The translations under genes and the position numbers were made by a program. DNA of 64,000 nucleotides from Oreohelix idahoensis. Taxonomy: Eukaryota; Mollusca; Gastropoda; Stylommatophora; Oreohelicidae. Of this stretch, positions 45,702 through 58,330 are shown one piece after another (position 1 is the first letter of the stretch; the number at the start of each line of letters is the position of its first letter). Where the stretch lies: the NCBI GenBank assembly GCA_024509875.1, contig JAMPIV010017810.1:67001-131000 (forward strand), read 5' to 3'. The notes below the pieces were generated by a model. The model saw only the letters and a list, made by a program, of their open reading frames with translations, ran no database searches and was not told the origin of the DNA.

Positions 45702-45946
45702 ATAATTAGCCCAACAGTAATATTAGGATCTCCTGGTGGGAGAAATAAAAGTAGGGAAATAAATTGTAAAATTCCCTTTAACATTAAAAGTGTCCCTGCA
45801 GATAAAAGTTGGTGAATCTTCACAGCCAGTAATAATTAATTAGTTAACTGGTTAGTTAGAATTGGTTAGACTATAGTCATAAGAAGTACTTAGTGTATTT
45901 ACTGGTTAGAGATTTAGCTTGTATATTAGTATATTGTCTAAAAAGT

Positions 45947-47934
45947 ATGGCGGAGCTGGCAAAATTTAGATCAGCTGCTGTGCTCACCGCGAAGGAGATG
46001 GGAATGGATGGTCAAATTTTAATTCAATACGTAACGGCTGAATGTGATAAATATATTGAACGGGAAGAAAGGAGATTAGAAAAAGAGGCTGAAAGAAAAT
46101 TAGAGGCTGAAAGGTTAGCTGAAGAAAAGAGGTTACAAATTGAGGCTGAGACAAAGAGGCTGCAGATTGAGGCAGAAGAAAAAACGACAGCAAAGGGAGG
46201 CAGAAGATAAAAAGGCCGAAAGGGAGGCAGAAGATAAAAAGGCCGAAAGGGAGGCAGAAGATAAAAAGGCCGAAAGGGAGGCAGAAGAAAAAAAGGTTGA
46301 CTGCCGAAAGGGAGGCAGAAGATAGAAGGTTGCAGAGGGAGCACGAATTACGACTAAGGGAGCTGGAATTACAAGGCCCGGCTCCTGAAAATGGTGCCAG
46401 CCCTTTTGCCTCAGATGCTACGCCCAGTATGGGAGCCTCAAACTCAGCTATGGGGTTTCATTTAGACCATTTTGTTGAAAAAGACGATGACATAGAGGGG
46501 TACCTAGGACGTTTTGAGTTATTAGCTACTACATATGGGTTAGAGAGAGAGAGGTGGAGCTTAAAGCTATCACAAGGATTGAGAGGTACTTCTTATGAAG
46601 TATTTGCTAAAATGAACAGGGAAGACCAAGACAATTATGACATGTTAAAGCAGGCTTTGTTATTAAGATACGAGAAGAATGGTGAATTTTATCGTAAGAA
46701 ATTTAGAAATGCCAAACTGTTGTCTGGGGAGACATACCACCAATTCTCTGCTAGACTAGAAACCTATTTGGAGAAATGGACGGCTCTGGGGAAGACCCAA
46801 GATCTTAAAGAAATGATCATGATTGAGCAATTGAGAGAGTCCATGGCTCCAGACATGAGAAAATTTCTCATGGAACAAGGTGCAGAGAAGTTGGGGGAAA
46901 TTTTAAATGTTGCTGAGAGGTATCAGGCAGCCCAGGCAGAGGTAAGTGGTGCTAAAAAGAAGCACATAGACAATTTTAAAGCTCCACAGCAATTTAATAA
47001 ATTTGATAATAGAGAGCAGGGAAATAAAGGTAGGACAAACTTTGAGCGGCCAAGAAATGACTATCGCGACAGAAACTCACAGTTCAATGACCAAAAGTTC
47101 AATGAAAGAAAACCGTTGAACCAAGGGAAAAGATGGTGTAAATGGTGCAAGAAGGATAACCATAACACCGAATTTTGTAGAAGGAAACCTTCAAACATTG
47201 CTGCAATGAAGTCGGGGACGCAAAGATTAAAGGTTAATCCTAAGGGACAACAGGAACCTTATCACCCCCCAGTTTGTGAGGATGTTATTTGTAATGGGGT
47301 CACCATAAGGTGCCTTTATGATACAGGTTTGGATTATGATTCAGTTGTGAAGTCTAGCCTAGTGGACGCAAGTCAGTATACCACAGAAACAGTGGAAATA
47401 CAAGGGGCGACTAAGGACATACCACTCATGACACTTCCCATCGCAAGGATAACGGTGAAAACTCGCTATGTGGAAGGAGAAATCAGAGCAGCAGTGATAG
47501 ATGAACCAATCTACCCTCTGATATTGGGGTGTAGATACGTCTTCTTGGGGAATCCCGAGAAACCTGTGATCATGGCGACAGTGCAGACCAGGTCACAGAA
47601 GAAGGAGGAAGAAGGTGAACCTATAAACGCTCATCCAGAGGAGATGAGGAAGGCGCAGGCTGAGGATAGGACACTCAAGCCCTGTTTTAAAAAATTGCCC
47701 AAATGCCACACACCTCCGAGCAAGGGGGAATATTTCATGAAGAACAAACTCTTATACAGGAAGGCCGGAACTGGAACAAATGGTCACAACCAGCTGGTTC
47801 TTCCCACTTCATATAGAGATAAAGTGATGGAACTCGGGCATGCGATTCCCTTCAGTGGTCACATGGGGATCAGCGCCACAGGACAGCGTATAGCTTGTCA
47901 TTACTTCTGGCCAGGGATAACGGAGGATATATAA
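45947..47934 (+). pseudogene. gag, protease and start of integrase (frameshifted)
   Basis: The start is ATG at 45947 (MAELAKFRSAAVLTAKEMG). A highly charged Glu/Lys/Arg coiled-coil follows, with four near-identical REAEDKKAE-type repeats at about 46190-46320. Two frameshifts lie in this repeat (near 46185 in an A run and near 46300). The frame from 46297 then runs 545 codons through a gag core (FVEKDDDIEGYLGRFELL, QFSARLETYLEKWTALG), a CX2CX4HX4C zinc knuckle (CKWCKKDNHNTEFC, 47136-47177), an aspartic protease (YDTG, Asp at 47320; ILGCRYV) and the H2C2 part of integrase (GHAIPFSGHMG). It ends at a stop where an extra AT shifts the frame. Confidence 0.88.
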
Positions 47935-50398
47935 AAAGATATGTCAAATCCTGCCCAGAATGTCAAAGGGTAGCTCCAAAGCACTGGACTGCTCCTGCAA
48001 CTCTAGGGGAAATGCCCATAGTGGGAACACCTTTTGAGAGGGTTGCAGTGGATATTGTAGGACCTCTCACTCGGACCAAGAGGAGGAACAGTTACATCCT
48101 TACTCTGGTGGACACTTGTTCTATGTGGGGAGAGGCGGTAGCCCTGCCATCAATTGATTCAAAACATGTAGCAGAGGCACTACTTACAATATTTACCCGA
48201 TTAGGATTCCCGCATCAAATCTTGACGGATAATGGTTCTCAGTTCAAGGGGAAACTAACGGAAGAAGTTTTTAAGCTATTTCAAGCCAGGCACTTTCATT
48301 GTAGTCCGTACCATCCACAAGGGAACGGCCAGGTAGAGAGGTTCAACGGGACTCTCATTTCTATCCTGAGAAAGCTGGCACACGAAAAACCGGATCTGTG
48401 GGATCAATTCCTGCCCGCCGCATTGTTTGCGTACCGGGAGGTACCACATAGTTCAACCGGGATGGCTCCCGCAACTCTGCTATTTGGGAGACCAATAAAA
48501 GGTCCTTTAGAAGCTTTATTAAGGACCTGGACAGATGAGAAGGCGGAAGAGACTGTTACCTCATCGTATCAATATGTGAACGAACTGACCACTCGTTTGA
48601 AAGCTGGATGGAAACTGGCAAATGATAATTTGAAACAAGCCAGGAAGAAACATGCAGCATATTTTAATAGGAAGGCAAAGGACAGGGAACTGGCAGTCGG
48701 AGAGAAGGTGCTGCTTCTACTACCCGGAAGCCAGAATAAATTACAAATTGGTTGGCAAGGTCCATATACGGTTCTAGAGAAGGTGTCTAGAACAAACTAT
48801 AAAATTGACAAAAAGGGGAAGGAAAAAGTTTATCATGTAAACCTGTTAAAGAAGTATCTGGACAGACCACTCCAGGAAAGCACCCCCTTATTGACCTTAG
48901 CTATTGCAACCCAGATGCAAAAAGAACCACTCACCTCACATGAATACCCATTACATCCTTGTGAAACAGCAGCACAGGTAAAAGTCAGTAAGCACCTGAC
49001 TAAAAACCAGAGGGAGAGAGTTCAAAAGGTTCTGGAGGAACATACAGATGTATTAACAGATAAACCAGGCCATACAAATTTGCTACAGTATGACATGAAA
49101 CTGGTAGACTCAAACCCAATCTGTATGAGAGCCTATTCTATTCCGTTCGCGAAGGAGAAGGCATTGAAGGAAGAAATAGAGTATTTGTTGAAGGAGGGGA
49201 TTATTTCGCACAGTGAATCATCTTTTAGTTCTAGTGTCGTTTTGTTGAGAAAACCGTCTGGGGAACACAGACTGTGCATAGATTACAGGAAACTGAACGC
49301 TGTCACAGAAGGACAAGTGGATCCATTACCAGACACAAAACAGTTATTTGCCAGACTGAACAAGGCAAAATACTTTTCAAAAGTGGATCTTAGTAAAGGC
49401 TATTACCAGATCCCAGTGAAGCCTGAAGTGAGACCTTATTTGGCTTTTAGCACTTCGGATGGACATTATGAATTCAATATGCTACCATTCGGACTGAAAA
49501 ATGCTCCGAGTGTGTTTTCAAGGATGATGCGCAAATTGTTGGATCCCCTGAATAACCCATGTATCACAAATTTCATGGATGATATTCTCGTCGCCACCGA
49601 GACATTTGAAGAACACATTGAAGCTCTGGAGATGTTGTTTGATAGACTTCGGGAGGCGAACTTAACTGCTAGGCCAACAAAATGTTGTATTGGATGCAAA
49701 GAGTTGGAATTCTTGGGACACACTGTATATCAGGGTAATATGACCCCTGATCCTAAGAACTTGGAAAAACTGCAGAGAGCACCTAGGCCACAAACAAAAA
49801 AAGACGTGCGATCATTCGTGTCGTTATGCGGATTTTATCAGAAATACATCAAAAATTTTAACGCTATATGTGCTCCTCTGACTGATTTGACTCGCAAGGG
49901 ACTTCCAGATAAAATTATTTGGACTGCACAATGTGAACTAGCGTTCCAAGAGTTAAAGGAAAAACTCACTAGCAAGCCTATTCTCAAACTGCCTGATTTG
50001 ACACAGGACTTTGTCTTAAGAACCGATGCAAGTAATGTAGGACTCGGAGGGGCTTTGTTGCAAAGATCAGCTTCACCTGATGGGGAACTTAAACCAGTCG
50101 CTTATGCAAGCCGCAAATTGAATAAGGCGGAACAAGGATACTCCACAAGCGAAAAAGAATGTTTAGCATTAATCTGGGCAATAAAGAAGTTTCAAATCTA
50201 TCTGTATGGTAGGACTTTTGTGGTGGAGACGGACCATCAGCCTCTCGTGTTCTTGTCTCAGGCTAAGCATGAAAACGCAAGATTGCTGAGGTGGTCTTTG
50301 TTGCTTCAACCTTATCAGTTTAGTATCCAATATATCCCAGGCAAATTGAATGTCGGTGCAGATTTCCTCAGTCGGCACCCCTGTGATCAAAATTAGAG
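47895..50398 (+). pseudogene. pol: integrase, reverse transcriptase, RNase H (continuation after frameshift)
   Basis: A frame of about 833 codons. Integrase: CPEC completes the zinc site, then catalytic Asp (48051, VDIVGP), Asp (48228, TDNGSQF) and Glu (48336, QVERFN) give DD35E spacing, followed by GWQGPY of the GPY/F domain (48759). Reverse transcriptase: PSGEHRLCIDYRKLN, VDLSKGYYQIPV (Asp 49386), LPFGLKNAPSVF, FMDD (49572). RNase H: TDASNVGLGG (50025), STSEKECLALIW, VETDHQPLVF and a final ADFLSRH. No integrase follows RNase H. The start before KRYVKSC is only the frameshifted overlap, so it is not an independent gene. Confidence 0.93.
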
Positions 50399-50470
50399 TA
50401 GTGGCAGACGTGAGGAGTAATTTTACCTATGTGTATCGCTGGTTTTGAAACTTGCCATAGGCATGTTTTC

Positions 50471-50483
50471 AAGTGGGGAGATG
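50471..50483 (+). promoter_or_regulatory. Polypurine tract
   Basis: AAGTGGGGAGATG abuts the 3' LTR start, the expected plus-strand primer position. Confidence 0.75.
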
Positions 50484-52744
50484 TGTAGTGAAATTGACAG
50501 AGATACAACGGTAAAATACCTCCAAAGATAACATTTAAGGATAAAAACATAATGCGTAGGCTGCGAATAGTACATGATCGCCTAGACCGCGGGTCATCAT
50601 CCTCCATAATAATTGACTTGCTAGACAGGAGGGGAACGGCGGATCAAAAAGGAAAAAAAAAATATGACTGGAAAGATTGCGTGAGACTAGAAAGGCTAAG
50701 GAGACGCAATTGGGGGGGGAAACGGAGAAAAGTCACGTTTCCCAAGTTGACATAAAAAGTAAGCAACTCGACAGAAGGGACCATAGATATGTTACGCCAC
50801 AGTCATTTATTGGACGCTTTTGCGCGATACCAAGCCCTTGATTTGAATTCAGCGGCTAAAACGCAGATGTTTGGAATATTACAAAAATTAAAAAGTAAAA
50901 TTTTCTTAATATTAATGTTAGGAATATAAAAATTAGCTGGCCGGATGGCCCATTCTGAGCAGTGAACTAATATGGTCTTAATTTTACAGACGGATAGATA
51001 ATATTGAAGATAATGACAAAAGACAGTGTTGTTCACATCATCGACAGACTGTATTGAATCTAAAAGTGTCGCTAATTGCACAAAAAAAAAACACGACCTT
51101 GAGACGCAGGTGTTCAAATCTACGTAGTATGGAAGAGAGGGACATTGGTGGTAGCTGTGTCTAAATATAACTTTTAACGACAAAATTTTGGAGGGGAGAG
51201 AAAGGTTGGTTCAAAAATCAAGTACATTTTGTAGAAACGCAAGTAGAGACGGACAGACTAACAGATAACCATCCATACTTGACTGAAGCATGACTGAAAT
51301 GACTTTAGTGTAGGAAATTTGAATTTAAAATAAACCTAGGCAGTGATTGGCCACAGACAATCATATCATTAGCGCTCAGACGCGAAAGTGGGGCCATTCT
51401 TCAATAGTTGTTCAGTGATAGACACAGATTTTAAAGTGTGGTGATTTCCATATGAAAGAAAGTGAAAGAAATTTAGGGACGCCATACTATAGCCAGCAGC
51501 TCAGCTGAGTTTTGCTAGCAATTCTGTGTTATTTATTCATAATCTGGTAAGATTGAAATTATTTCCTTATATATTTTGAATATTGTTTCATGTTCGAGTG
51601 ATTTGATACTGCCATATCGAAATCTAGCCTTACAAACAAGTAGGGATTTGCTCTAGACCCCCCGCCCTAGTCAGGGTCTAGGGACCAACAATGTACATAA
51701 ACTCCAGCAAGGATTATGCAAGACAGATCAAGTGTTGAGAATAATGAAACATATTACCTATCCTCTTTTAGGGCAGAAAACTAATAAATATTTTTCAGAA
51801 TCTATGGTCTGGGAGGATCTATCTGATGTAAAACCACCATGGTAAATGTGCTGTTTGGTCAGAGAGATCTGACCTGTCTGTATGATGTGGTTGTTGTGTC
51901 AGTGTTGTGTCCAGACGTGGGTAGAGAATAGATTTTGACACATGGCCCATACTTTGATTGCAGAGCTGTGAGTTTCTGTTGTCAACAAAGCAGTGTCTAT
52001 TCAGTTGGTGACTTTACTCGAGTGTATCTGTGCAGTACTTGTGACAGAGACCACCATTATTGCCCGCCAGCACGGAGAGGTGGGACCACCTGATTTCAGC
52101 ACCAGAGCTACAACTACAAGATGAGTGAGCCTCTGGTCTGCTGGACATTCACCAACGCTGTGTAGTTACTAATAACCCCCATAAAAATTCCCACCATTTT
52201 CTGGACACTGTGTAGTCAATATAGACAGGTGTGATGAGGCCACCCCAACAGCACAAACATTAACAATCCTCCCAAGTAGATGACTACTAGAACATTTTAA
52301 TAAAACTAACTGGTATAGTACATATATATGTACACTATTGCATTTATGATATAATATTCCATGCATTTCTTTCATAATCTCTAAATCCTTTTAAGTTCTG
52401 GTCAACCTAAAAAATTGATCCAGAACAAAATAAATGTAATTCTATCAAAAAATTTTACACACGTGAGTTAGTTCAGTGTATTTTAACATTTATTAATATT
52501 ATTAGTCTTGTTAAATATCTGTGGGTATATCTATAACCTATTACACCACACTACATATCATAACCCTAGACACTTTACGTAGCCACATTCATTAAAAGAA
52601 AATTAAGTGTGAGGTCGTAGTGGTAGCAAGAAAGGCCTTCTGACAATTCTCAACTACATTTTATCTCAGGAGCCTTCACAGCTGGCCTCATACAATTACA
52701 TTTAGTAATATCAACATCATACAATATCATCAAACACCACTACA
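50484..52744 (+). repeat. 3' LTR (2,261 bp)
   Basis: Same sequence as the 5' LTR with a few changes (AACATTT versus AACCTTT near the start, TTTGTAGAAACGC versus TTTTTGTTGAAACAC, and homopolymer lengths). Ends ...CACCACTACA followed by the GTGAC duplication. Confidence 0.95.
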
Positions 52745-54210
52745 GTGACATGTTTGTCAACACTTCACAGCGAAGCTGTGATGGTTTGCGAGCTTCATAC
52801 AACATTTCATTGCTGATAGCTAAATCTGGAAAGTCTCACACAATCGCAGAAAATTTGATTTTGCCAGCTAAAAGGGAGTTTGTGAGTACAGTTATGCATA
52901 AGTCACCTAACCAATAATTAAAGCAATTCCGCTCTGTTCAAAGAAGAATAGATGAAATGGCTGAGAATGTTGAAAATACATTGTGCAACATACTTACGAC
53001 AACAGAATTTGCATTGCAGTTGGATGAGTCAACTTTGCCGGGCAACAAATCTTTGTGCTTCTTGCGTATGTTTGCTTCGTAAAAGATGAAAGTTTGGTTC
53101 AAGAGTTGTTATTTGCAAGGCAACTAGTAACTGATACAAAAGGGGAGCCAATATTTCGTGTAGTTGAGCAGTTTCTCAAAGAGAAGGACATTCCTCTTAC
53201 TAACATCTTGTGCAACCGATGGGGCACCATTAATGATAGGTTGTTACCGCGGGTTTATCGCTTTCTTAAAAGAAGCTGTACCTTGTATTTTTACAATACA
53301 CTGTGTAATTCACAGACAACATCTTGTCGCAAAAAATCTAAGTGATCGGCGTCACAAATCATTAAATACTGGTATCACAGCGATTAACAAAATTAAGTCC
53401 CATGCTCTCAATTCTCGACTATTTCGAGAGCTTTGTACTGAGAATGATGAACAGTTTGAACGTTTGCTGATGCACACAGAAATCAGGTGGCTTTCAGAAG
53501 GAAATTGTCTGAGACGCTTTTATGCTCTTTTTGAAACTATGGTAGAATTCTTCAAAGACTCGCATGCTTCGCTCAGTAAAGAACTAACGAATATCGGGCA
53601 TGATATTACATATTTGTCAGATTTATTCACAAAGTTTAACGAAATAAATCTACAACTGCAAGGAAATGATATTAATCTTATAAAAGTCAAATCTGTCGTC
53701 TCCACGTTTCTGGCCAAATTAACGCTATTCAAATGTAATATTGGCCGTCGCGAGTTAATCCAATTTCCCAGCCTCTTAGAGTTGGAAGAGAAAGACAATA
53801 TACCAGAGGATAATCTTCAAGTATATTGTGCACACCTAGATATGCTGCACAAAGACATGTCTCAGAGGATTCAGGATCTTCTTTTGATCACGATTCCAGA
53901 CTGGATAATAAATCCATTCCTGGACACGTGCAGTGAGGAACTAGGAAAGGTGGAAAAGGAACTGATATCGCTACAAAATGACGTTGATCTTAAGCCTATG
54001 TTCAAGAAATCATATCAAGACTTTTGGTTGCAGAAAGAAATCTCTGAACGCTATCCTACAGTGTGGGGAAAGGTTAAGATATTCTGTATTGCCTTTCCAA
54101 CATCGTATTTAGTAGAACGTGGTTTCAGCGCGGTTGTCCAACTTGTTTCGAAGCAGAGAAACAGACTGCAGCTACTGAACATGGGATCTGAGACTCCTTC
54201 TAAGTAACTT
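52745..54210 (+). pseudogene. hAT transposase (ZBED5/FAM200-like), C-terminal two-thirds, broken
   Basis: Continues the frame cut by the LTR element: GKSHTIAENLILPAKREFV, a stop, RRIDEMAENVENTLCNIL, then a frameshift to LLAYVCFVKDESLVQELLF, another at about 53215, and a 347-codon frame to 54207 with HCVIHRQHLVAKNLSDR, EIRWLSEGNCLRRFYALFE and the hATC dimerisation end YLVERGFSAVVQLVSKQRN. Two frameshifts and a stop make it nonfunctional. The same protein family has given rise to host genes in vertebrates, but terminal repeats and duplication show this is a transposon copy. Confidence 0.9.
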
Positions 54211-54609
54211 TCAGCCTGATGTTGAGAAGCGGATATCACTACACCAGGCACATCCATCTCAATGAAGTTAAAAATGAAGTAAGTTTGCTACTAATTTACT
54301 TTCGCATACTGCTGTTTGTTTTACTGCATTAAGTAATTAAGTTGTTCTTTTTAAATTAAGTTAATAAATAAGCGTATCTGTAGCTTTATATTCGTAGAAT
54401 GTGATAAATTGAGCAATTAGTTGTTACTGTATTAACAGTTGCTCTTATTTTTCACTTTACATTTTTTTAATGTACTGTGGGGAAATGCAGGGGGGCGCTG
54501 GGGACATGCCATTGAGCCAAGGGGGCGGTGACCCAAACAAGTTTGGGAAACACTGCTCTAAATAAATAATTTCTCTAAAGACAGACACACAGAGATTCTA
54601 AAATATAGT

Positions 54610-54805
<196 letters not shown>

Positions 54806-55035
54806 TTATTTAGGTGAAGACCCTATTACAAAAACCAGACATGTCACATTTAAAAAATAAAAACAGAGTTAATGCCCTCAGCACATTAAGCATACTCCAA
54901 AGACGGTGTAGAAACTAAAATTATATTTGAAAACAACATTCCTCTCCAAGAAAATGAAGCATAAAAACAGGCAATCCTTCTTTGTGTCATAGCGTTTCAA
55001 ATGTTAAAAGTCAGTTTTCTCGGACTTCATTTTTT

Positions 55036-55126
55036 GTGATATGTCTGGTCGCTGGCGATGGATAGAGCACACACTGAGGAAAGCTGCCGAGAGCATTACG
55101 AAGCAGTCAATGTTCTGGAATCTCTA
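55036..55126 (+). pseudogene. Short LINE C-terminal fragment (family B)
   Basis: Reads SGRWRWIEHTLRKAAESIT and KQSMFWNL, parallel to WQWIGHTLRKPVDSITRQS. It ends just before a hAT-like terminus. Confidence 0.65.
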
Positions 55127-55130
55127 AGGC

Positions 55131-55435
55131 AGTGATTCCCAACTAGGGTTCCGCAAAGCACCGTAAGGAGTTCCATAGAGACCCCTTGAATAAATCAGTT
55201 CAACTTTTAAATAATGCGAGAATTTTGGTCCCGCGATTATAAATTCTGGATTAATTTCCGTGCGCTTCCAAAATTCTGATTTGTTTGTTTTATTGTATGT
55301 AACATTATTGAGAACAGATGGGTAGGAAATGCGAGCCTGATGCCGAAAAAAGTAGGAACACACGCCAAAACTTTCTGGAGGTTGTGTATCTCGGTGGTTC
55401 TTAGTAAAAGTGATGCTTTCATTATCTGTCACAGA
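55131..55435. repeat. Possible hAT-type terminus
   Basis: CAGTGATTCCCAACTAGGGTTCCGC resembles hAT ends. I could not find the matching right end or a duplication, so extent is unknown. Confidence 0.3.
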
Positions 55436-55439
55436 GAGT

Positions 55440-57960
55440 TATGATCATTAAAATTCTCTATATACTCTTCTTTTCTTCACCCGTGTCCTCTATTTTATTA
55501 TCACTCTTTACCCTTTTCCTGTATTTTTCGCATCCATTCGTTTGCGAAAAATATTTTCTTCCCCATTCTCAACTTTACCGTTTTCTTTCTCACACTGATA
55601 AACGCATTTATGACATAACGTGTCAGAGAGAGAGAGAGCGTTAAAATGCATTCTATTGCATTATGTGTCAGTGGACGAAACTGTGAATATATTCGTTTGG
55701 CCAGACATAGGAGCAGACATATGTCTACAGCATTCCCTGCACCAGACGAAATACACTGTGAATATTCGCTTTCGCCAGACCTATAGGCGACATTTTGTCT
55801 GCATTTTCACCTGCCACAACGAGTTGCATCGGCTGAGCGCTCAGGTGAGGCGCGATAACCGACATCTCCTCGGCGCAGTTTGAGACATTTGTCTGGAAAT
55901 CCCAGCTGACAAGGCACTCACTGTTGGCCCTGGTCAGCGTGAGGTGTGAAAACGCACGAGTGTCAGTTCATGGTAGTCTTCTAGTTTATGTAAGGTGTTT
56001 AAGAATGAGAAGGGGAGATTATTTCGTTTTGCGAAATAAGTTGGGACCCCTTTGTCCTGGTTTAAGATATTTACCGGAGTTTGAAACTAGATTTTCATTC
56101 ATTCACCAAATCCGCAGTAGACAGGTTGTTCGTGAATAGAATAAGCTGTATAGCGAAGCCCTAGTTTGTTCGAAAATTTACCGAGCTCTAGACTTCAAAT
56201 AAACATATCAGCGTATAATTCTAAAGTTGTGTGACCACCTGTAGTGTGTGTTGAGGTAAATGTATTAAGTATCTAATATTTTGTGAAGTGTTTAAAGTGA
56301 TAATCGCTTATTTCATATTTCACGAGTTAGATTTGGTGCAGAGTGCTTAATTTATATAGTCTGTATTATTTTATAGTGACGAGTTACAGTGGAAAACAGA
56401 AATTATAATTTCTAGCTTAAACTCAGTCGGCTGTTAATGAATTAAATTTAACTTCTAAATAATCAGACGAGAGAATATACTTTAAAACTAACTTATAAAT
56501 GCTAGATGCCTCATGAGTGTTGACGGAATACGTAGGTATTCCTAATTCATGATGATGGATTTTTTTTATATAACTTATTTCACGGGAAAGTTTAAATGAT
56601 AAGTCAAGCTGTACGCTTGCAATTCAAAAACGTAAGTTATATTGAGTACATAATATGTAAAATATTTCATATGTGTTTTTTCTTTATTCAGTGAATACTG
56701 AGGTAACCCAAATTTTGCCGGCGTTTAGTACAGAGACATACCTGTGAGAAACATAAACATTTTATATCTTTAACCACGTGGGTTTTTTCAAGTACCACCT
56801 GTCTGACAGTGCGTGTGCCTTCAGAGATAGACAGAATACCAATCCCACTAACAGTTTTTTTTAAAGAATAAATGTTTATACTGGACCTTTGAGGCAGATC
56901 ATATTCTCCTCGAACTCTGTGTTGAGGCTACTTTGTGGCGAGAATAATTACTGAAATCTAAAACATTAACTTTCCGACATTGTTGACAAAGTGTGTGGTG
57001 AACCTAGATTATCTGATGAGAGAAGTTGTCCACCGGTCATCTCCCTAATTAAGGGAAACCTCGTGTTCTGACACTATGTGCCCGTTTAAGCCTAATTCTT
57101 ACCTCGTGAGTCAAGTGACACTAACTTTAGTCTGAAATAACTATCGCATGAAGTAGACGCTCCCCGGATCCATTTTGGTGAAACCAACAAACAAGTCTGC
57201 AGAGCTGGGATCCGCTTCATTAAACGACAGTAACAGATAAAAAGTGTGTGAGTGTCCCAAAGTTTGCGCCAGACGGCGAACAACAGCACGATTGTAAGTA
57301 TATCAGGGCCCTGATGAAAGAACCGAGTGAAAGTAGACTGAAGGATGTTCTTTGTTGAGTCACCCACGTTGTAACTTCCTTTATGCAAGTTATTGCTAAT
57401 AATATTTACCCTTAGAATAAAGCAGAGTATCAAGTCTGTCCATACCTTAAAAGGGGGAAACCATAGACTCAATCATATGTATCTGTAACTCTTTGGGGTT
57501 ATCACTTTCTTCTAACGGGACTGTGAGCTATATATCCAACGGGTCTATCATTTCTGGTAGCAATTCCTTGATTTTTATGACTATTTGTATATGTTTTGAT
57601 GTATTTTATATGTTGTGATGTAAGTTTACTATGATAATTAAACTATACCTACATTTATTTCAGTGTGGTGGTCAGTTCGTTCCCATAATATCTATATAAT
57701 CCTTGTTATAGTTTTCCCACGTCTGTGTGTCTAACTGTCGTCACTTGTATGTGCGGGCACGTGAGTGGATAGAGATATATTAATATATACATAATTTTTT
57801 TATAGACTGTCTGACTCCTCTGGATCTGTTGTAGAAGATAGGCGGAAAGAGAGAGAGAGAGATTCTCGATTTCCGGGACAGCCTCTATAAATTTCTACCA
57901 TCTCACTCGCGGAAATCTATTTCTATTTACTACCTCTCACTGTGACTATCACTTATTCTA
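55440..57960. other. No supported gene
   Basis: AT-rich with short frames only. The stretch 55620-56150 is somewhat richer in G+C and CpG and has two overlapping frames of 70-87 codons without recognisable domains; it could be a promoter or a first exon, but nothing proves it. Confidence 0.35.
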
Positions 57961-57984
57961 ATCTATTCAGAAGGGACCAACCCA

Positions 57985-58330
57985 AGTCCTTATTTTCCTA
58001 TAAAAAATCTACGACATTATCCTTTGGCTCCATTCCACAAATTCATACCAAACCTTTCCGTCATGTGCCACACGCCCAGTGTCTGTCTTTCCATATATCG
58101 TCTTTCTCCTTTTCATGTCTGTTTCTACGTCCCCTTTCCGTGTTATTCAGTACCCGTTTACTACTTACCCCGGAAATTCCAGAACAAAGACTGCCTTGTA
58201 ATCCTACGTAATCCCATCGTGTCAGTGTTATACTTCTTGCTTCACTGTACCGCTTTCTCTTGTTTGTTTAGTCTTCGAACATTTCAGGTGCCGGAATGTA
58301 GAGATTTTCTTAGAAGAAAAAAATGTGAGT
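57985..58330 (-). pseudogene. LINE 3' fragment (family B)
   Basis: CGGAAATTCCAGAACAAAGACTGCCTTGTAATCCTA and the preceding CATACCAAACCTTTCCGTC follow the family B 3' region (compare 10003-10160). Decayed, minus orientation. Confidence 0.55.

Larger units (their letters stand above)
43424..52744 (+). mobile_element. Gmr1-like LTR retrotransposon (Ty3/gypsy proteins, integrase before RT)
   Basis: A complete 9,321-bp element: LTR (43424-45679), primer site at 45685, gag, protease, integrase, reverse transcriptase, RNase H, polypurine tract, LTR (50484-52744), bounded by GTGAC duplications. The gene order gag-PR-INT-RT-RNaseH is that of Ty1/copia, while integrase (with GPY/F motif), reverse transcriptase and zinc knuckle are Ty3/gypsy-like. 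From family knowledge, this combination is known in Gmr1-type elements. The two LTRs differ at about eight places, mostly homopolymer lengths, so the insertion is recent. Three frameshifts interrupt the single long reading frame, so this copy as read could not make the full polyprotein. Confidence 0.93.
42053..54555 (+). mobile_element. hAT DNA transposon (ZBED/FAM200-like), split by an LTR retrotransposon
   Basis: The left end CAGTGGTTCCCAAAGTGGGC and the right end, as complement CAGTGTTTCCCAAACTTG, are imperfect terminal inverted repeats of hAT type. CTCTAAAT flanks the element at 42045-42052 and 54556-54563, a perfect 8-bp duplication, diagnostic of hAT. Removing the nested LTR element leaves about 3.2 kb. 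The transposase lies mostly right of the insertion. Confidence 0.95.

Noticed and set aside
47895..47935. Separate pol start codon
   Set aside because: The ATG lies in the overlap made by a frame break in the integrase zinc domain; upstream zinc ligands are in the previous frame.
53164..54207. Domesticated host ZBED/FAM200 gene
   Set aside because: It has stops and frameshifts upstream and sits between hAT terminal repeats with an 8-bp duplication, so it is a transposon remnant.
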